A stretch of DNA of 64,000 nt from Thermoguttaceae bacterium (GCA_017937485.1 JAGBDN010000085.1:1-64000); one strand, 5' to 3'; shown: positions 36,992 to 47,000, counted from the first letter of the stretch. Numbers and translations are program-made. The notes: generated from the sequence alone by a model not told the origin.

Positions 36992-37189
36992 ATGGTCAAG
37001 CTCACTTTGCGCGAAAAAGAAACGATTCAAGACGCCGTTCGTCGCTTCCGCAAGCTCGTCGAACGCAGCGGTATCAAAAAGGAAATGCGTCGTCGCGAAA
37101 ATTATGAAAAGCCGAGCGAAACGAAACGTCGCGCTCGCCTTCGCGCCGAACGCCGCGCCGTTCGCGCTTCGAAGATGGCCGCTCGCTAA
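36992..37189 (+). CDS. rpsU: Small ribosomal subunit protein bS21
   Basis: This 65-residue, very basic protein matches bS21: an N-terminal [27 protein letters not shown], then [19 protein letters not shown] and a basic tail. It binds the 30S platform near the anti-Shine-Dalgarno and affects initiation. GGAGG at 36978-36982 is an exact Shine-Dalgarno. The gene stands alone with a terminator about 85 bases downstream. Confidence 0.95.
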   Translation: MVKLTLREKETIQDAVRRFRKLVERSGIKKEMRRRENYEKPSETKRRARLRAERRAVRASKMAAR

Positions 37190-37275
37190 TCTTTCGATGG
37201 TAAAGTAGCTCGACTTATCGGATTTTAACGATTGGGTCGCCGTTTCTTATGGGCGACGATTGCAACAAGTCGAGT

Positions 37276-37314
37276 TTGAAAAACGTCGCTCTTACGAGGA
37301 GCGGCGTTTTTTTA
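37276..37314 (+). terminator. Terminator of rpsU
   Basis: AAAACGTCGCTC pairs with GAGCGGCGTTTTTTT with one mismatch and ends in T. Confidence 0.75.
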
Positions 37315-37510
37315 TGGGAATGTCTTTCGGCGCGCGAGGAATAGAAACCCGCCGTCGGAAAACGCCGTCTTTTTCTTTGATTGAATCGGGCCGGCAATAA
37401 GGAAAGCGTTCGAGCGCGAACGTTCTTAAAAACGCGGTCGTTCTTGAAATGTTGGCGAAAATTGGGCGGGGCATATCCAAACGGGCGCGTTATTCGTTGT
37501 AAAATTGAAA

Positions 37511-37532
37511 GAATGTAGCGTCTCTAACGCTA
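37511..37532 (+). repeat. CGATGTAG-like motif, copy C, with hairpin
   Basis: GAATGTAGCG overlaps a small perfect hairpin, TAGCGT-CTCTA-ACGCTA. It is a weaker member of the repeat family. Confidence 0.35.
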
Positions 37533-37558
37533 ATCGCGAAAAATTTTTGTGAAAACAG

Positions 37559-37587
37559 TTGACTTTTTATGTCGTGTCGCATATAAT
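37559..37587 (+). promoter_or_regulatory. Promoter of the duplicated exported protein
   Basis: TTGACT and a perfect TATAAT are 17 bases apart, leaving a leader of about 75 bases. Confidence 0.65.
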
Positions 37588-37612
37588 AACCGGCGGCGCG
37601 ATGTAATACTCG
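37581..37612 (+). repeat. CGATGTAG repeat, copy D
   Basis: AATAACCGGCGGCGCGATGTA follows the -10 box and would form the first transcribed bases. It matches the core of copies A and B. Confidence 0.4.
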
Positions 37613-37670
37613 TTGGCGGACTGAAAATCGCGCGCTATTTATTGATAGAAGATAAATAAGGAGAGTGGAA

Positions 37671-40091
37671 ATGAGAAAGAAAGCGGCTTTAAGACGGGGA
37701 ACGCGAAGGGCGGCGAGCGTTTTCGTCGCGTTGGCTTGCGTTTTCGTCGGTTCCGTTCAAGCGCAAACTGCTGAAAATAAAGCGGTTAAAGATTTCGCCG
37801 TAGAGCCGGGCGGCGTCGCAAGAATTAAGGGGAAAGCCGATTTGGCGGATATCGCGGCGGCGAACGAAGCGGCGAAAGCGAAAAGAGCCGAAGCCAAGGC
37901 GAAAACGGGCGAAACGCGACCGCTTGCCCAAAAAGAACGCGTTCTCGAAACCCGCGCCGTCTTTTATCCGACCGAACTTGCGTGGGGGGACGCCGCTTAT
38001 TTTGCGACCGTCGAGCGCAATATTGCCGACGAAACGCGGAATATTTACGCGCCGTTCGATTACGAACTTGGGAAATTTTGGGACTTAGGCGAAATTAAAA
38101 TAACCGCCGACGGAATCCCGGGCGAGTACGTTTACGCGAACGAGTTGGCGTTTGGGAAGGAAAATAGGGGAATTAGAGGCGGCTTTGCGGCGCATATGGA
38201 CGCGGTTCAGGTGAGAAAAAGCGCCGAAATCGCGCCAGGCGAAGAGCGTTTTCGGGCTCGAACCGCGCTCGAATTTCCGCCGCTCGAAGACGCGAACGAC
38301 CCGTTTTGGAAGGCGGTTCGCGAACGTTTGGAAGAGGAAGGGCGCGTCGTTCTTCACGTTAGCGTCGAATTCGACCGTTGCGAAAGCGAGACGAAATATC
38401 GGAGCGACGTCTTTGAAACGAAAGTCGTTCTTAATAAACGCGGCGGCTCCGAAATGGAAACGCTCGACGCTTGGCGCGAAAAGACGCCGCAAAACTTGAC
38501 GCCGAATTTGGAAGACGGCGAGCGTTACAAAAGACCGCGTCCGAAAGAAAGCGGCGCCGCGGCAACGTTGCGCGGAAGCGAAAAGAGCGTTATTTCGTTA
38601 AACGGCGAAACTTACGATTCTTGGGCGTTCGTTCGCGTCGGGAACCGCAAACCCGGCGATCCGAACAATCCGACGACGCTCGAAGGTTGGCGCGACCTCG
38701 AAAACGTTTTCGAAACCGGAACGCTCCGCGACGAAATAACGTTCGCTCGGTTGCAACTCGAATATTATACGGCGTCGCAGGGAGAAAAAACGACCGCGGC
38801 GCTCGAAACGCTCCTCGCTTGGTTGGCGGCGCGACCGGAGGCGCAACGGGCCGTTTTGGCGGCGAGCGTCGTTTCTAAGTCCGCGTTTTTCAAAGGAAAA
38901 GAGCTTGAAGAAAAATATCGCGCGTTGACCGAAGCCGTCGAGAAAAGCGTCGATCGTTGGGGCCCGAGTTACGAACGTTTTCGCAAGGAGGAGGCGCCGT
39001 TTGGCGAAACGACGTCGCAAATTTGCGAGCCGTTTCCGCCGCGTCCGGAGCCGTTCGCTATCGAAACGCGGAACGTCGTTTGGCCGCAAGAGGCGTTTTT
39101 CGGCGACGCCGTGTACTTTGCCGCGATCGACCGCAACGTTTCCTCGACGCTCGGCGGCGCCGGGAGCGCTCTCGATATGGAATACTTGAAGCGCCATTTT
39201 GCGAGCGCCGTTGTCGTCGAAGCGGAGGGAATCGACGCTAAACATCAGTTTTTTCACGAGTTCAACCCGTTTGATATGATAACGCCTCAACCGGAGGATC
39301 CGAAAACGCCGTTGCCGCCGGACGCGGAGCGGGTTTACGCGCAGTTCGCGGTTGAATTTCCGCCGCTCGAAGATTGGAACGACGTTTTCTGGACGGCGGT
39401 TCGCGAAAAATTAGCGACCGAAAAGCGCGTCGTTTTGCATATTAAGTTAAGTTATAAGCGCGGCTACGCTCAGTGGGATACGGTTGAATCGGAACTCGTC
39501 CTTAAACCGCGGCCGGAAAAGGAAATGGAGTTGATTTCGAGTTGGCGCGACGCGACGCCGTACGACCTGTTGCCGGAACGCGTCGGACAACATAAGTTAA
39601 AGGAAACGCCGCGTTCGGACGATTATTCGCAAATTGCTCGAAGCGGTTTCGAAGCGATCGCGCTCGACGGAAGCGACGAGACTTTCAGCCCTTGGCTCTT
39701 TGCGCGGGTCGGGAATCGCAAACCGAGCGATCCGAACAATCCGACGACGCTCGACGGTTGGCGCAAATTGGAAAGCGAGTTCGCGCCGTCGACGTTGCGC
39801 GACGAAATAACGTTCGTTCGGTTGCAACTTGAATATTACTCGGCGTCGCGCGGCGCGGAAACGGAGGCCGCGTCGAAGGCGTTGGTCGCTTGGTTGGCGG
39901 CGCGTCCGGAAGCGCAGCGGCTCGTTTTGGCGGCGAGCGTCTTCTCGAAGGCTCCGCAATTTGAGAAAACGCGGCTGAACGAGAAATACGTCGCGTTGGT
40001 CGAAGCGATTCGAGCGGAACCGGAAATGGCGCGGCTTCTTGAAAAACGCGAACTCGTTGGGAAGGGGGAAGAAAACGAGAACGCTAAATAG
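37671..40091 (+). CDS. Exported protein with two long internal repeats, unknown family
   Basis: This 806-residue protein has a signal peptide ending near GSVQAQ, then an Ala/Lys/Glu-rich stretch. Two copies of a unit of about 330-350 residues follow (about 90-440 and 465-785). Paired landmarks are FYPTELAWGDAAYF / VWPQEAFFGDAVYF, EFPPLEDANDPFW / EFPPLEDWNDVFW, RVGNRKPGDPNNPTTLEGW / RVGNRKPSDPNNPTTLDGW, and LRDEITFARLQLEYYTAS / LRDEITFVRLQLEYYSAS. DNA identity is high in the last part of each unit, so the duplication is fairly recent or maintained by conversion. ATG 37671 is chosen because AAGGAG lies 7 bases upstream. No known domain is recognised. It precedes the glycosidase genes, so a surface role is possible. 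Confidence 0.8.
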   Translation: MRKKAALRRGTRRAASVFVALACVFVGSVQAQTAENKAVKDFAVEPGGVARIKGKADLADIAAANEAAKAKRAEAKAKTGETRPLAQKERVLETRAVFYPTELAWGDAAYFATVERNIADETRNIYAPFDYELGKFWDLGEIKITADGIPGEYVYANELAFGKENRGIRGGFAAHMDAVQVRKSAEIAPGEERFRARTALEFPPLEDANDPFWKAVRERLEEEGRVVLHVSVEFDRCESETKYRSDVFETKVVLNKRGGSEMETLDAWREKTPQNLTPNLEDGERYKRPRPKESGAAATLRGSEKSVISLNGETYDSWAFVRVGNRKPGDPNNPTTLEGWRDLENVFETGTLRDEITFARLQLEYYTASQGEKTTAALETLLAWLAARPEAQRAVLAASVVSKSAFFKGKELEEKYRALTEAVEKSVDRWGPSYERFRKEEAPFGETTSQICEPFPPRPEPFAIETRNVVWPQEAFFGDAVYFAAIDRNVSSTLGGAGSALDMEYLKRHFASAVVVEAEGIDAKHQFFHEFNPFDMITPQPEDPKTPLPPDAERVYAQFAVEFPPLEDWNDVFWTAVREKLATEKRVVLHIKLSYKRGYAQWDTVESELVLKPRPEKEMELISSWRDATPYDLLPERVGQHKLKETPRSDDYSQIARSGFEAIALDGSDETFSPWLFARVGNRKPSDPNNPTTLDGWRKLESEFAPSTLRDEITFVRLQLEYYSASRGAETEAASKALVAWLAARPEAQRLVLAASVFSKAPQFEKTRLNEKYVALVEAIRAEPEMARLLEKRELVGKGEENENAK

Positions 40092-40454
40092 TATTTAGCG
40101 TTAAGGAAATAAAAAGCTCTAAATAGCGAGACGACCGGCTCGGCAAAAGTTTGTCGACGCCGGTTTTTTTCGTTTTGGAGCGGCAAAAAGCGCGCCGTTC
40201 GACGGCGAAAAAGGCGCGTTTTTCACAAGGCGCCGACGTTAAGGCGGTTGGGGCGAAAAAGGGGACGCGGCGCGATTAAAATCAGCGAAAAATAACCGCG
40301 TTTTCTTAAAATTTGCTTGAATTTTGCGCGCCGAACCGGTATACTTAACGAACGGCGGCGCGTTTTCTTGTTTTAAGCGGCAATATGCGACCCGTCGACT
40401 TTAATGGAGATTAACGACTCAGCGATGCGGCGAGACGTCGCAAATGGAGCCTTT
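40092..40454. other. Intergenic region before the GH106-like gene
   Basis: It holds a promoter (40317-40345). No clear terminator was identified. Confidence 0.45.
40317..40345 (+). promoter_or_regulatory. Promoter of the GH106-like gene
   Basis: TTGAAT and TATACT are 17 bases apart. Confidence 0.6.
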
Positions 40455-43400
40455 ATGGAACGTCGAATGAAAAAATGGAGAAGAAACGCGTTGCAATGCG
40501 TCGCCGTCGCGGCGGCTCTGTGCGGCGGCGTCGATTTTGAAACGTTGAGCGGATGGCAAATAACGACGAACGCGGCGCTTGCGAATGTTGACGCGGAAAC
40601 CGCAAAGAACGGCGACGTCGCGTCGAATGAAGCGGCGAAAAAGACGAATCGTTCGTTGGTTGGCGACTTTACGTCCCCGCCGGATTCGGCGCGACCCGGC
40701 GTTTATTGGTTTTTTCTCGACGCGAACCTGTCGAAAGAGGGGATGAAGGCCGACCTCGAAGCGATGAAGCGCGCCGGGATTGGGCGGGCGATCGCAATGG
40801 AGGCAAATCAAGGCGGGCCCAAGGGTTCCGTCGCGTACATGACGCCGGAATGGCTCGACTGCTGGCGGTTCGCGGGCGCGGAAGCGAAACGTCTCGGAAT
40901 CGACCTAACTCTTGCGTCCGGGCCGGGTTGGTGCGGCGCGGGCGGGCCTTGGATTCGACCGGAAAACTCGATGCAACACTTGCGTTCGTCCGAAACGAAA
41001 GTCGTCGGGCCGTCGCGGATTGAGATAGAATTGCCGAAACCGACGCCGCGCGACCCCTATTTTGGCCGCGGTTCGCTCGGGCCGTGCGAGGAAGATTGGC
41101 GCGAATTTTACCGCGACGTCGCCGTCCTTGCGTTCCCGACGCCGAAAGGAAATTGGCGACTTCCCGATTGGGAGGAAAAGGCGCTCTTTTTCCGCCCGCC
41201 GTACTCGTCCGTGCCCGGCGTCAAACCGTTTTTGCCGCCGACGCCGGAAACGCCCGACGCCGCCGATTCGGTTGTCGACGCGTCGCAAATCCGCGATATT
41301 TCGCAGTTTATGGACGCGAACGGGCGTTTGACTTGGGACGTTCCGGAAGGCGAGTGGACGATTTTGCGCCTCGGTCGCCGCTTGACCGGGCAGACGACGC
41401 GCCCCGCTCCCGACGCCGGACTCGGGCTCGAATCGGATAAGTTCGAAACGTCCGGAATCGACGCGCACTTCGCCGCCTTTAACGCGAAAATGCTTGACGT
41501 CGCGGAGTTTACGACGCTGCATCACGACAGTTGGGAAATGAGTTCGCAGAATTGGTCGGAGAATTTTCGCGAACATTTTACGAAACGTCGCGGTTACGAC
41601 CCGTTGCCCTGGACGCCGGCGATGTTTGGGATTCCGGTCGAAAGCGTTGAGAAAACGGAACGCTTCCTTTGGGACTTGCGGCGGACGGCGCGGGAACTCG
41701 TTTACGAGAATAACGTCTTGCGAATAAAGGAGTTGGGAGCGGCGCGCGGACTCGATTTTTCGACGGAGGCTTACGACCTCAACCCGGCGGGCGACCTTTA
41801 CCTCTTCCGAGCGGCGAACGTCCCGATGGGCGAATTTTGGTCGCGCGGATACGGGTTCGACGCCGACTTCAGCGTCTTCGAAGCGGTTTCGAGCGGACAC
41901 ACGACCGGAGCGCAAGTTGTTGGCGCGGAATCGTTTACGACGAGCGGCGATAAATGGCGGCAACACCCGGGCGCCGCGAAACGGCAAGGCGACTGGGCGT
42001 TTTGCGCCGGGATTAACCGTCTCGTTTTTCACCGGATGTGCGCCCAACCGAACTCGGACGCGCCGGGGCTTTCGCTCGGCGGACACGGGATGCACTGGGA
42101 CAGGACGCAAACTTGGTTCCCGATGGCGGACGGTTACTGCGATTATATCTCCCGCGTTCAGGCGGTTTTACAGCGCGGCGTTCCGTCGGCGGACGTCCTT
42201 TTCCTCGACCGCGAGGACGCGCCGACCGTTTTCGTTCCGCCGACGTCGGCGTTTCTCGGCGGCGAATTTAAGGACAAACGCGGATACAACTTCGACGGTT
42301 GCGCGCCGCAAGTCCTTTTAGATTCTGCGGTTGCGAAGGACGGTAAAATCGTTTTTCCGGGCGGCGCGACGTATTCGATTCTCGTCTTGCCGCAAACGGA
42401 AACGATGACGCCGGAACTTGCGAAAAAGTTGCGCGAACTCGCCGACGCCGGGGTTCCGATCGTTGGAACGCGTCCGAAACGCGCGCCCGGTCTTGAAAAA
42501 TTCCCGAACGACGACGCCGCGTTAAACGCCGAGCTGGACGCGCTTTGGAACGGAAAGAATCCGCCGATCGCGCCGCCGGGATTCAATGAAACGACGCCGC
42601 GTCGCGCTCCGCTTCTCGACGCTCGTTGGATTTGGGCGAACGCCGATTTCGGACGCGCCGCGCCGGGCGAGAAACGCGAGTTCTTCAAAACGTTCGAAGT
42701 TCCTGAAAACGTTGATTTTAGCGACGCGTCGATTTCGGTCGCCGCCGACAACGTTTACGAGCTTTACGTCAACGGCAAGCGCTTGGGAAGCGGTTCCAAC
42801 TTTCGCGCCCCGGACGTTTACGCGCTCGACGACGTTTTGAAACCGGGGAAAAACGAATTGCGAATCGACGTCGTAAACGAAGGGGAAACGCCGAATCCGG
42901 CGGGACTTCTTGCCGCGCTCGATTTTGGCGACGCCGCGTCGAATTTAGCGCCGATTTTGACCGACGCGACTTGGACGGCGAACGCGCCGAACGGCGAAAG
43001 CGGGGCGGTCGCCGCGGTCGAATTGGGCGGTTACTCGACGTCGCCTTGGGGACTCGCGCCGCCGAAATCGGGCGACGCGACGTATCCGAGCTTTACGTTC
43101 GTCGCGCAACTCCTTAAAGAGCGCGGGCTTGCGCCGGACTTCGAATCGACCGGCGACGTTCGTTGGGTTCGTCGAATCGACGGCGACGCGGACGTCTATT
43201 TCGTCGGGAATCGACTTGGCGTCGCGCAAACGGCGGATTGCGTTTTCCGCGTTTCCGGGAAAAAGGCGCAACTTTGGGATCCGGCGACGGGGCGTCGTTA
43301 TCGCGTCGATACTTTGCGAGAAGAGAACGGACGAACGACGATTCCGCTGAGTTTTGCGCCGTCGCAAAGTTGGGTAGTCGTTTTCCAACCGGAGTTTAGC

Positions 43401-44042
43401 GACGACGCTTTGAACGCCGACGCTTCGGAAAGCGCCGCGGAAAATAACGCTGGAAACGACGCGGCGCCGCAAGAGTTGACGCCGACGTCGCGACTCTTTG
43501 CCGCCGACGCGAAGTTCGAGTATTTCGACGTCTTAAACGGCGCCTGGGACGTCGCGTTCGATCAAAACGCTTCCTCCGGACGCGATTTCCCGGAAGGGCG
43601 ACGACGTGTCGAACACTTTGAAACGCTGCAAGATTGGTCGAAAAACGCCGATCCGATTCTCCGATACTATTCAGGCGTCGGGGTTTATGAAACGTCCTTC
43701 GATTTGCCGGAAGGGGCGGCGAAGAAAGACTGCTTCTTCCTCGAACTCGGCGAAGTCAGGGTGATGGCGCGCGTCGAATTGAACGGCGTCGATCTCGGCG
43801 TCGTTTGGACCGATCCTTGGCGCGTCGAGATTCCGAGCGATTTGCTTCGCGCTAAAGACAACCGTTTAAAGGTTTCCGTTGCGAATCTTTGGTGCAACCG
43901 TCTTATCGGCGACGCGAGCTTGCCGGTCGAAAAGCGGTTTACGCGAACCTCGAACCCGCAATGGGGGCCCGGCGACCAACAGCTTTTACCGTCCGGCCTG
44001 ATCGGCCCCGTTCGCTTGGGGCGACGCGTCGACGAACGCTAA
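40455..44042 (+). CDS. Exported GH106-like alpha-L-rhamnosidase
   Basis: This protein of 1195 residues has an N-terminal export signal (WRRNALQCVAVAAALCGGV). The catalytic region opens with PPDSARPGVYWFFLDANLSK, then DLEAMKRAGIGRAIAMEANQGG, AEAKRLGIDLTLASGPGWCGAGGPW and FTTLHHDSWEMSSQNWSENF, the order I know from GH106. Carbohydrate-binding-like beta domains follow (SVAADNVYELYVNGKRLGS), and a glycosyl-hydrolase-2-like sandwich ends the protein (VELNGVDLGVVWTDPWRVEIP). GH106 enzymes remove alpha-L-rhamnose from pectic or other polysaccharides. ATG 40455 is chosen because GGAG lies 5 bases upstream; a start 51 bases earlier has no such site. The exact specificity is inferred. Confidence 0.85.
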   Translation: MERRMKKWRRNALQCVAVAAALCGGVDFETLSGWQITTNAALANVDAETAKNGDVASNEAAKKTNRSLVGDFTSPPDSARPGVYWFFLDANLSKEGMKADLEAMKRAGIGRAIAMEANQGGPKGSVAYMTPEWLDCWRFAGAEAKRLGIDLTLASGPGWCGAGGPWIRPENSMQHLRSSETKVVGPSRIEIELPKPTPRDPYFGRGSLGPCEEDWREFYRDVAVLAFPTPKGNWRLPDWEEKALFFRPPYSSVPGVKPFLPPTPETPDAADSVVDASQIRDISQFMDANGRLTWDVPEGEWTILRLGRRLTGQTTRPAPDAGLGLESDKFETSGIDAHFAAFNAKMLDVAEFTTLHHDSWEMSSQNWSENFREHFTKRRGYDPLPWTPAMFGIPVESVEKTERFLWDLRRTARELVYENNVLRIKELGAARGLDFSTEAYDLNPAGDLYLFRAANVPMGEFWSRGYGFDADFSVFEAVSSGHTTGAQVVGAESFTTSGDKWRQHPGAAKRQGDWAFCAGINRLVFHRMCAQPNSDAPGLSLGGHGMHWDRTQTWFPMADGYCDYISRVQAVLQRGVPSADVLFLDREDAPTVFVPPTSAFLGGEFKDKRGYNFDGCAPQVLLDSAVAKDGKIVFPGGATYSILVLPQTETMTPELAKKLRELADAGVPIVGTRPKRAPGLEKFPNDDAALNAELDALWNGKNPPIAPPGFNETTPRRAPLLDARWIWANADFGRAAPGEKREFFKTFEVPENVDFSDASISVAADNVYELYVNGKRLGSGSNFRAPDVYALDDVLKPGKNELRIDVVNEGETPNPAGLLAALDFGDAASNLAPILTDATWTANAPNGESGAVAAVELGGYSTSPWGLAPPKSGDATYPSFTFVAQLLKERGLAPDFESTGDVRWVRRIDGDADVYFVGNRLGVAQTADCVFRVSGKKAQLWDPATGRRYRVDTLREENGRTTIPLSFAPSQSWVVVFQPEFSDDALNADASESAAENNAGNDAAPQELTPTSRLFAADAKFEYFDVLNGAWDVAFDQNASSGRDFPEGRRRVEHFETLQDWSKNADPILRYYSGVGVYETSFDLPEGAAKKDCFFLELGEVRVMARVELNGVDLGVVWTDPWRVEIPSDLLRAKDNRLKVSVANLWCNRLIGDASLPVEKRFTRTSNPQWGPGDQQLLPSGLIGPVRLGRRVDER

Positions 44043-44180
44043 AAACGACGAGCGCGGCGTTTTCGTTTGATCGGAAACGTCGCGTTTGATTTTTGGGAAA
44101 ACGCGCGGTTTTCAACGGCGATAATATTCTTGTTTTTTTCGAAAAAAGGCGCGTCGGAGCAAAAAATTCGGCGCGCCTTC

Positions 44181-44209
44181 TTGAATTTCGCTTCTCGAAC
44201 TGTTATACT
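44181..44209 (+). promoter_or_regulatory. Promoter of the GH36-like gene
   Basis: TTGAAT and TATACT are 17 bases apart, the same arrangement as before the GH106-like gene. Confidence 0.6.
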
Positions 44210-44336
44210 AAAACAATCGACTCGTTTTTGCGCGGTTGGAAAACGATTTGCGGTCGTTGCCGCGCTAACTTTCGAGAAAACGCTATTAAATTGGTCGGTC
44301 GTTTCGACATTTTCCTTGTATTTTGCGGAGTAATTT

Positions 44337-46955
44337 ATGTTATTGAAAAAACGAAAAGCGAGCGCGCGTCTTGGCGTCGCTCTTCTGGCGGCGGTCGTTT
44401 GCGGCGCTTGGGCGGCGTCGGCGCAAGCGTCGAAATTTCAAACGCTTAACGAAAAAGAAGCGGCGGCGAAAGCGCGTTGGCTCGGCGCGAAATTCGACGG
44501 CGTCGACCCGACGGCAAGCGTCGCGGCGCCGAAAGTCGGGGTCGAAGTGATCAAAAATCACGACCCGGTGTTGGTCGACTCGCGCTTCGACAAGAAATTA
44601 AAAATCGGCGATAAAACCTTCGATAAAGGACTTTACTGCCACGCGCCGAGCGAGCTTATCGTCCGACTTCCGAAGAAGGCGAAGCGCTTTACGGCGGTCG
44701 TCGGGATCGATACGAACGCGCCCGAAACGGCGTCCGGCGGCGGTTCGGTGAAGTTTGCCGTTAAGTCCAACGACGTCGGACTTTATGAAAGCGATTTGAT
44801 GACCGGAGGCAAGGCGGGCGCTTCCGTCGACGTTCCGTTGAACGGAACGCAAGAGTTCGCGCTCCTCATCGACCCGCAGGGGAACATCTCTTGCGACCAA
44901 TCCGACTGGGCCGACGCGAAAATCGAATACGAAGACGGCGAAGTCGTTTATTTGAGCGATTTGGAGTTGGCCGATTCGGCGTCGTACGACCGAACGTTCG
45001 CCGTCGATTTCCCGTTCTCGTTCGTTTACGCCGGCAAGTCGTCGCGCGAGTTCTTGAAGGATTGGAAGGTCGAACGCTCGAAGGAAACGCTTGACGGCAA
45101 AGTCTTGCGCCGCTTGACGTTAACGGAGCCGGGCGACCGCTTGCAAGTCGCTTGCGAAGCGATCGATTACGTCGGCTATCCCTTTGTCGAATGGTCGCTT
45201 AAGTTCAAAAACTTGTCCGCCGCCGACACGCCGATCATCGAAAATATCAAGCCGATCGACGCGATTTTCGGGCGCGACGCTTTCGAACGCCGTCCGTACA
45301 GCGGTTGGGATCCGGAGTGCGGCGAGGCGGCGCGTTGGAACGACGAACGCGAGTTCAAACTGCATTACTCGGTCGGAAGTCCTTGCCGTATCGACGATTA
45401 TATGCCGTTGACGGAGGTTCTGAATCCCGGCGCGGTCAAGGACGTCGCGACGAGCGGCGGGCGACCGACGAACGCTTATATGCCGTATTTCAACCTCGAA
45501 TCGCGCGACAAAGGTTGGATTATCGTTCTCGGCTGGTCGGGACAGTGGGCGGCGAAGTTCGAGCGTCAGGGCGCCCTTGAAACCCGCGTTACCGCCGGAC
45601 AAGAGTTGACGCGATTCAAACTCCTTGCGGGCGAAGAGGTTAGGTCGCCGATCGCCGTCGTCGGGCCTTGGTTCCGCGACGATTGGTTCGCCGCGCAAAA
45701 TATTTGGCGCCGCTGGATGGTCGAGTGGAACGTTCCGCGCGTTCCGGACAAAGCTAACCCCAACAATAAGAAGGGTAAGGTTGTCGAGTCGCACCTCGCG
45801 GCGTGCAGTTCGCACTTCTTCGCCGAAATGACGCAAGCGACGACCGAAACGCAAAACCAATTTATCGACCTCTACCTTGACCGCGGTCTGAAACTCGATT
45901 ACTGGTGGATGGACGCCGGTTGGTACCCGTGCGACGGAAGTTGGCCTAAAACCGGGACTTGGGAAGTCGACCAAACGCGCTTCCCGGGCGGTTTCCGACC
46001 GATCACCGACCATGGCCGAGCGAAGGGCGTCGAGTCGATCGTGTGGTTCGAACCGGAGCGCGTCCACGCCGGCACGTGGTTGACGGAAAATCATCCGGAA
46101 TGGATTTTCGGCGGTAAAAACGGCGGATTACTCAACTTAGGCAACCCGGAAGCGCTCGAATGGCTGACGAATCACGTCGACGGGCTCCTCAAGAAAGAGG
46201 GAATCGACTTCTATCGCCAAGACTACAACATCGACCCGCTGAGCTTTTGGCGCAACGCGGATCCCAAGGATCGGCAAGGGATTAGCGAAATTCGTTACGT
46301 CGAAGGTTACCTCAAATATTGGGACGCGCTCCTTGAACGCAACCCGGGCCTGCGCATCGACTCCTGCGCTTCGGGCGGACGCCGCAACGACTTAGAAACG
46401 CTGCGACGCGCCGTCCCGCTTCTGCGCAGCGACTACCTCCTCGAACCGGTCGGGCAGCAAATCCACTCCTACGGCATGGCGTTGTGGATTCCGTACTTCG
46501 GTTCCGGGACGCGCGCCTTCGACGACTACAAAATCCGATCGCTCTTCGTGCCGTATTTTAACTTCTGTTACGATATTCGCGACGACGAAGCCGATTGGGA
46601 CGTCGTGCGCAAAAACCTTGCCGTTTGGCGAGATACGGTCGTTCCGTACTTCGGCGCCGACTATTACCCGCTGACTTCGATTTCGACCGCGCAAGACGTT
46701 TGGGTCGGTTGGCAGTACCATCGCGACGGCGATAACACCGGGATTATTCAGATGTTCCGACGTCCCGATTCGCCGATGGTCGCCGGTCGCTTTAAGCTCC
46801 GCGGACTCGACGAAAACGCGGTTTACGAAGTTGAAAACGTCGATACCGGCGCGGTCGTAACCGCTTTCGGCGCCGAGCTTTCGAGCAAGGGGCTCTTGAT
46901 CGAAATCGACGAAGCGCCGAACGCGACGATTTTGAAATATCGCGCCGTAAAGTAA
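44337..46955 (+). CDS. Exported NPCBM plus GH36-type alpha-galactosidase
   Basis: This 872-residue protein has a signal peptide (LGVALLAAVVCGAWAASAQAS). An NPCBM galactose-binding-like domain follows (KIGDKTFDKGLYCHAPSELIV to LIDPQGNISCDQSDWADAKIE), then a beta-supersandwich and a TIM barrel. Barrel motifs are LDYWWMDAGWYPCDG, VWFEPERVHAGTWL, the likely nucleophile Asp in DFYRQDYN (about residue 628) and SCASGGRRNDLE, whose Asp (about 683) is the likely acid/base. This fits clan GH-D, family GH36-like, which releases terminal alpha-galactose; alpha-N-acetylgalactosaminidase is an alternative. GGAG precedes the ATG. The gene is followed by another exported hydrolase. Confidence 0.9.
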   Translation: MLLKKRKASARLGVALLAAVVCGAWAASAQASKFQTLNEKEAAAKARWLGAKFDGVDPTASVAAPKVGVEVIKNHDPVLVDSRFDKKLKIGDKTFDKGLYCHAPSELIVRLPKKAKRFTAVVGIDTNAPETASGGGSVKFAVKSNDVGLYESDLMTGGKAGASVDVPLNGTQEFALLIDPQGNISCDQSDWADAKIEYEDGEVVYLSDLELADSASYDRTFAVDFPFSFVYAGKSSREFLKDWKVERSKETLDGKVLRRLTLTEPGDRLQVACEAIDYVGYPFVEWSLKFKNLSAADTPIIENIKPIDAIFGRDAFERRPYSGWDPECGEAARWNDEREFKLHYSVGSPCRIDDYMPLTEVLNPGAVKDVATSGGRPTNAYMPYFNLESRDKGWIIVLGWSGQWAAKFERQGALETRVTAGQELTRFKLLAGEEVRSPIAVVGPWFRDDWFAAQNIWRRWMVEWNVPRVPDKANPNNKKGKVVESHLAACSSHFFAEMTQATTETQNQFIDLYLDRGLKLDYWWMDAGWYPCDGSWPKTGTWEVDQTRFPGGFRPITDHGRAKGVESIVWFEPERVHAGTWLTENHPEWIFGGKNGGLLNLGNPEALEWLTNHVDGLLKKEGIDFYRQDYNIDPLSFWRNADPKDRQGISEIRYVEGYLKYWDALLERNPGLRIDSCASGGRRNDLETLRRAVPLLRSDYLLEPVGQQIHSYGMALWIPYFGSGTRAFDDYKIRSLFVPYFNFCYDIRDDEADWDVVRKNLAVWRDTVVPYFGADYYPLTSISTAQDVWVGWQYHRDGDNTGIIQMFRRPDSPMVAGRFKLRGLDENAVYEVENVDTGAVVTAFGAELSSKGLLIEIDEAPNATILKYRAVK

Positions 46956-46973
46956 ATCGATTATGCGGCGTCG

Positions 46974-47000
46974 CGAATAAAAACGACGAGATGTAGTTAA
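46974..47000 (+). repeat. CGATGTAG-like repeat, copy E
   Basis: GAATAAAAACGACGAGATGTAG resembles copies A, B and D, with one change in the core (GAGATGTAG). A hairpin-prone sequence follows to about 47040. Confidence 0.35.

Larger units (their letters stand above)
37190..37664. other. Intergenic region with two CGATGTAG-like motifs
   Basis: It holds the rpsU terminator, motif copy C with a 6-bp hairpin, a strong promoter and motif copy D. No gene is supported. Confidence 0.5.

Noticed and set aside
44067..44333. Open frame of 88 codons before the GH36-like gene
   Set aside because: It crosses the promoter of the next gene, lacks the region's codon bias and shows no domain.
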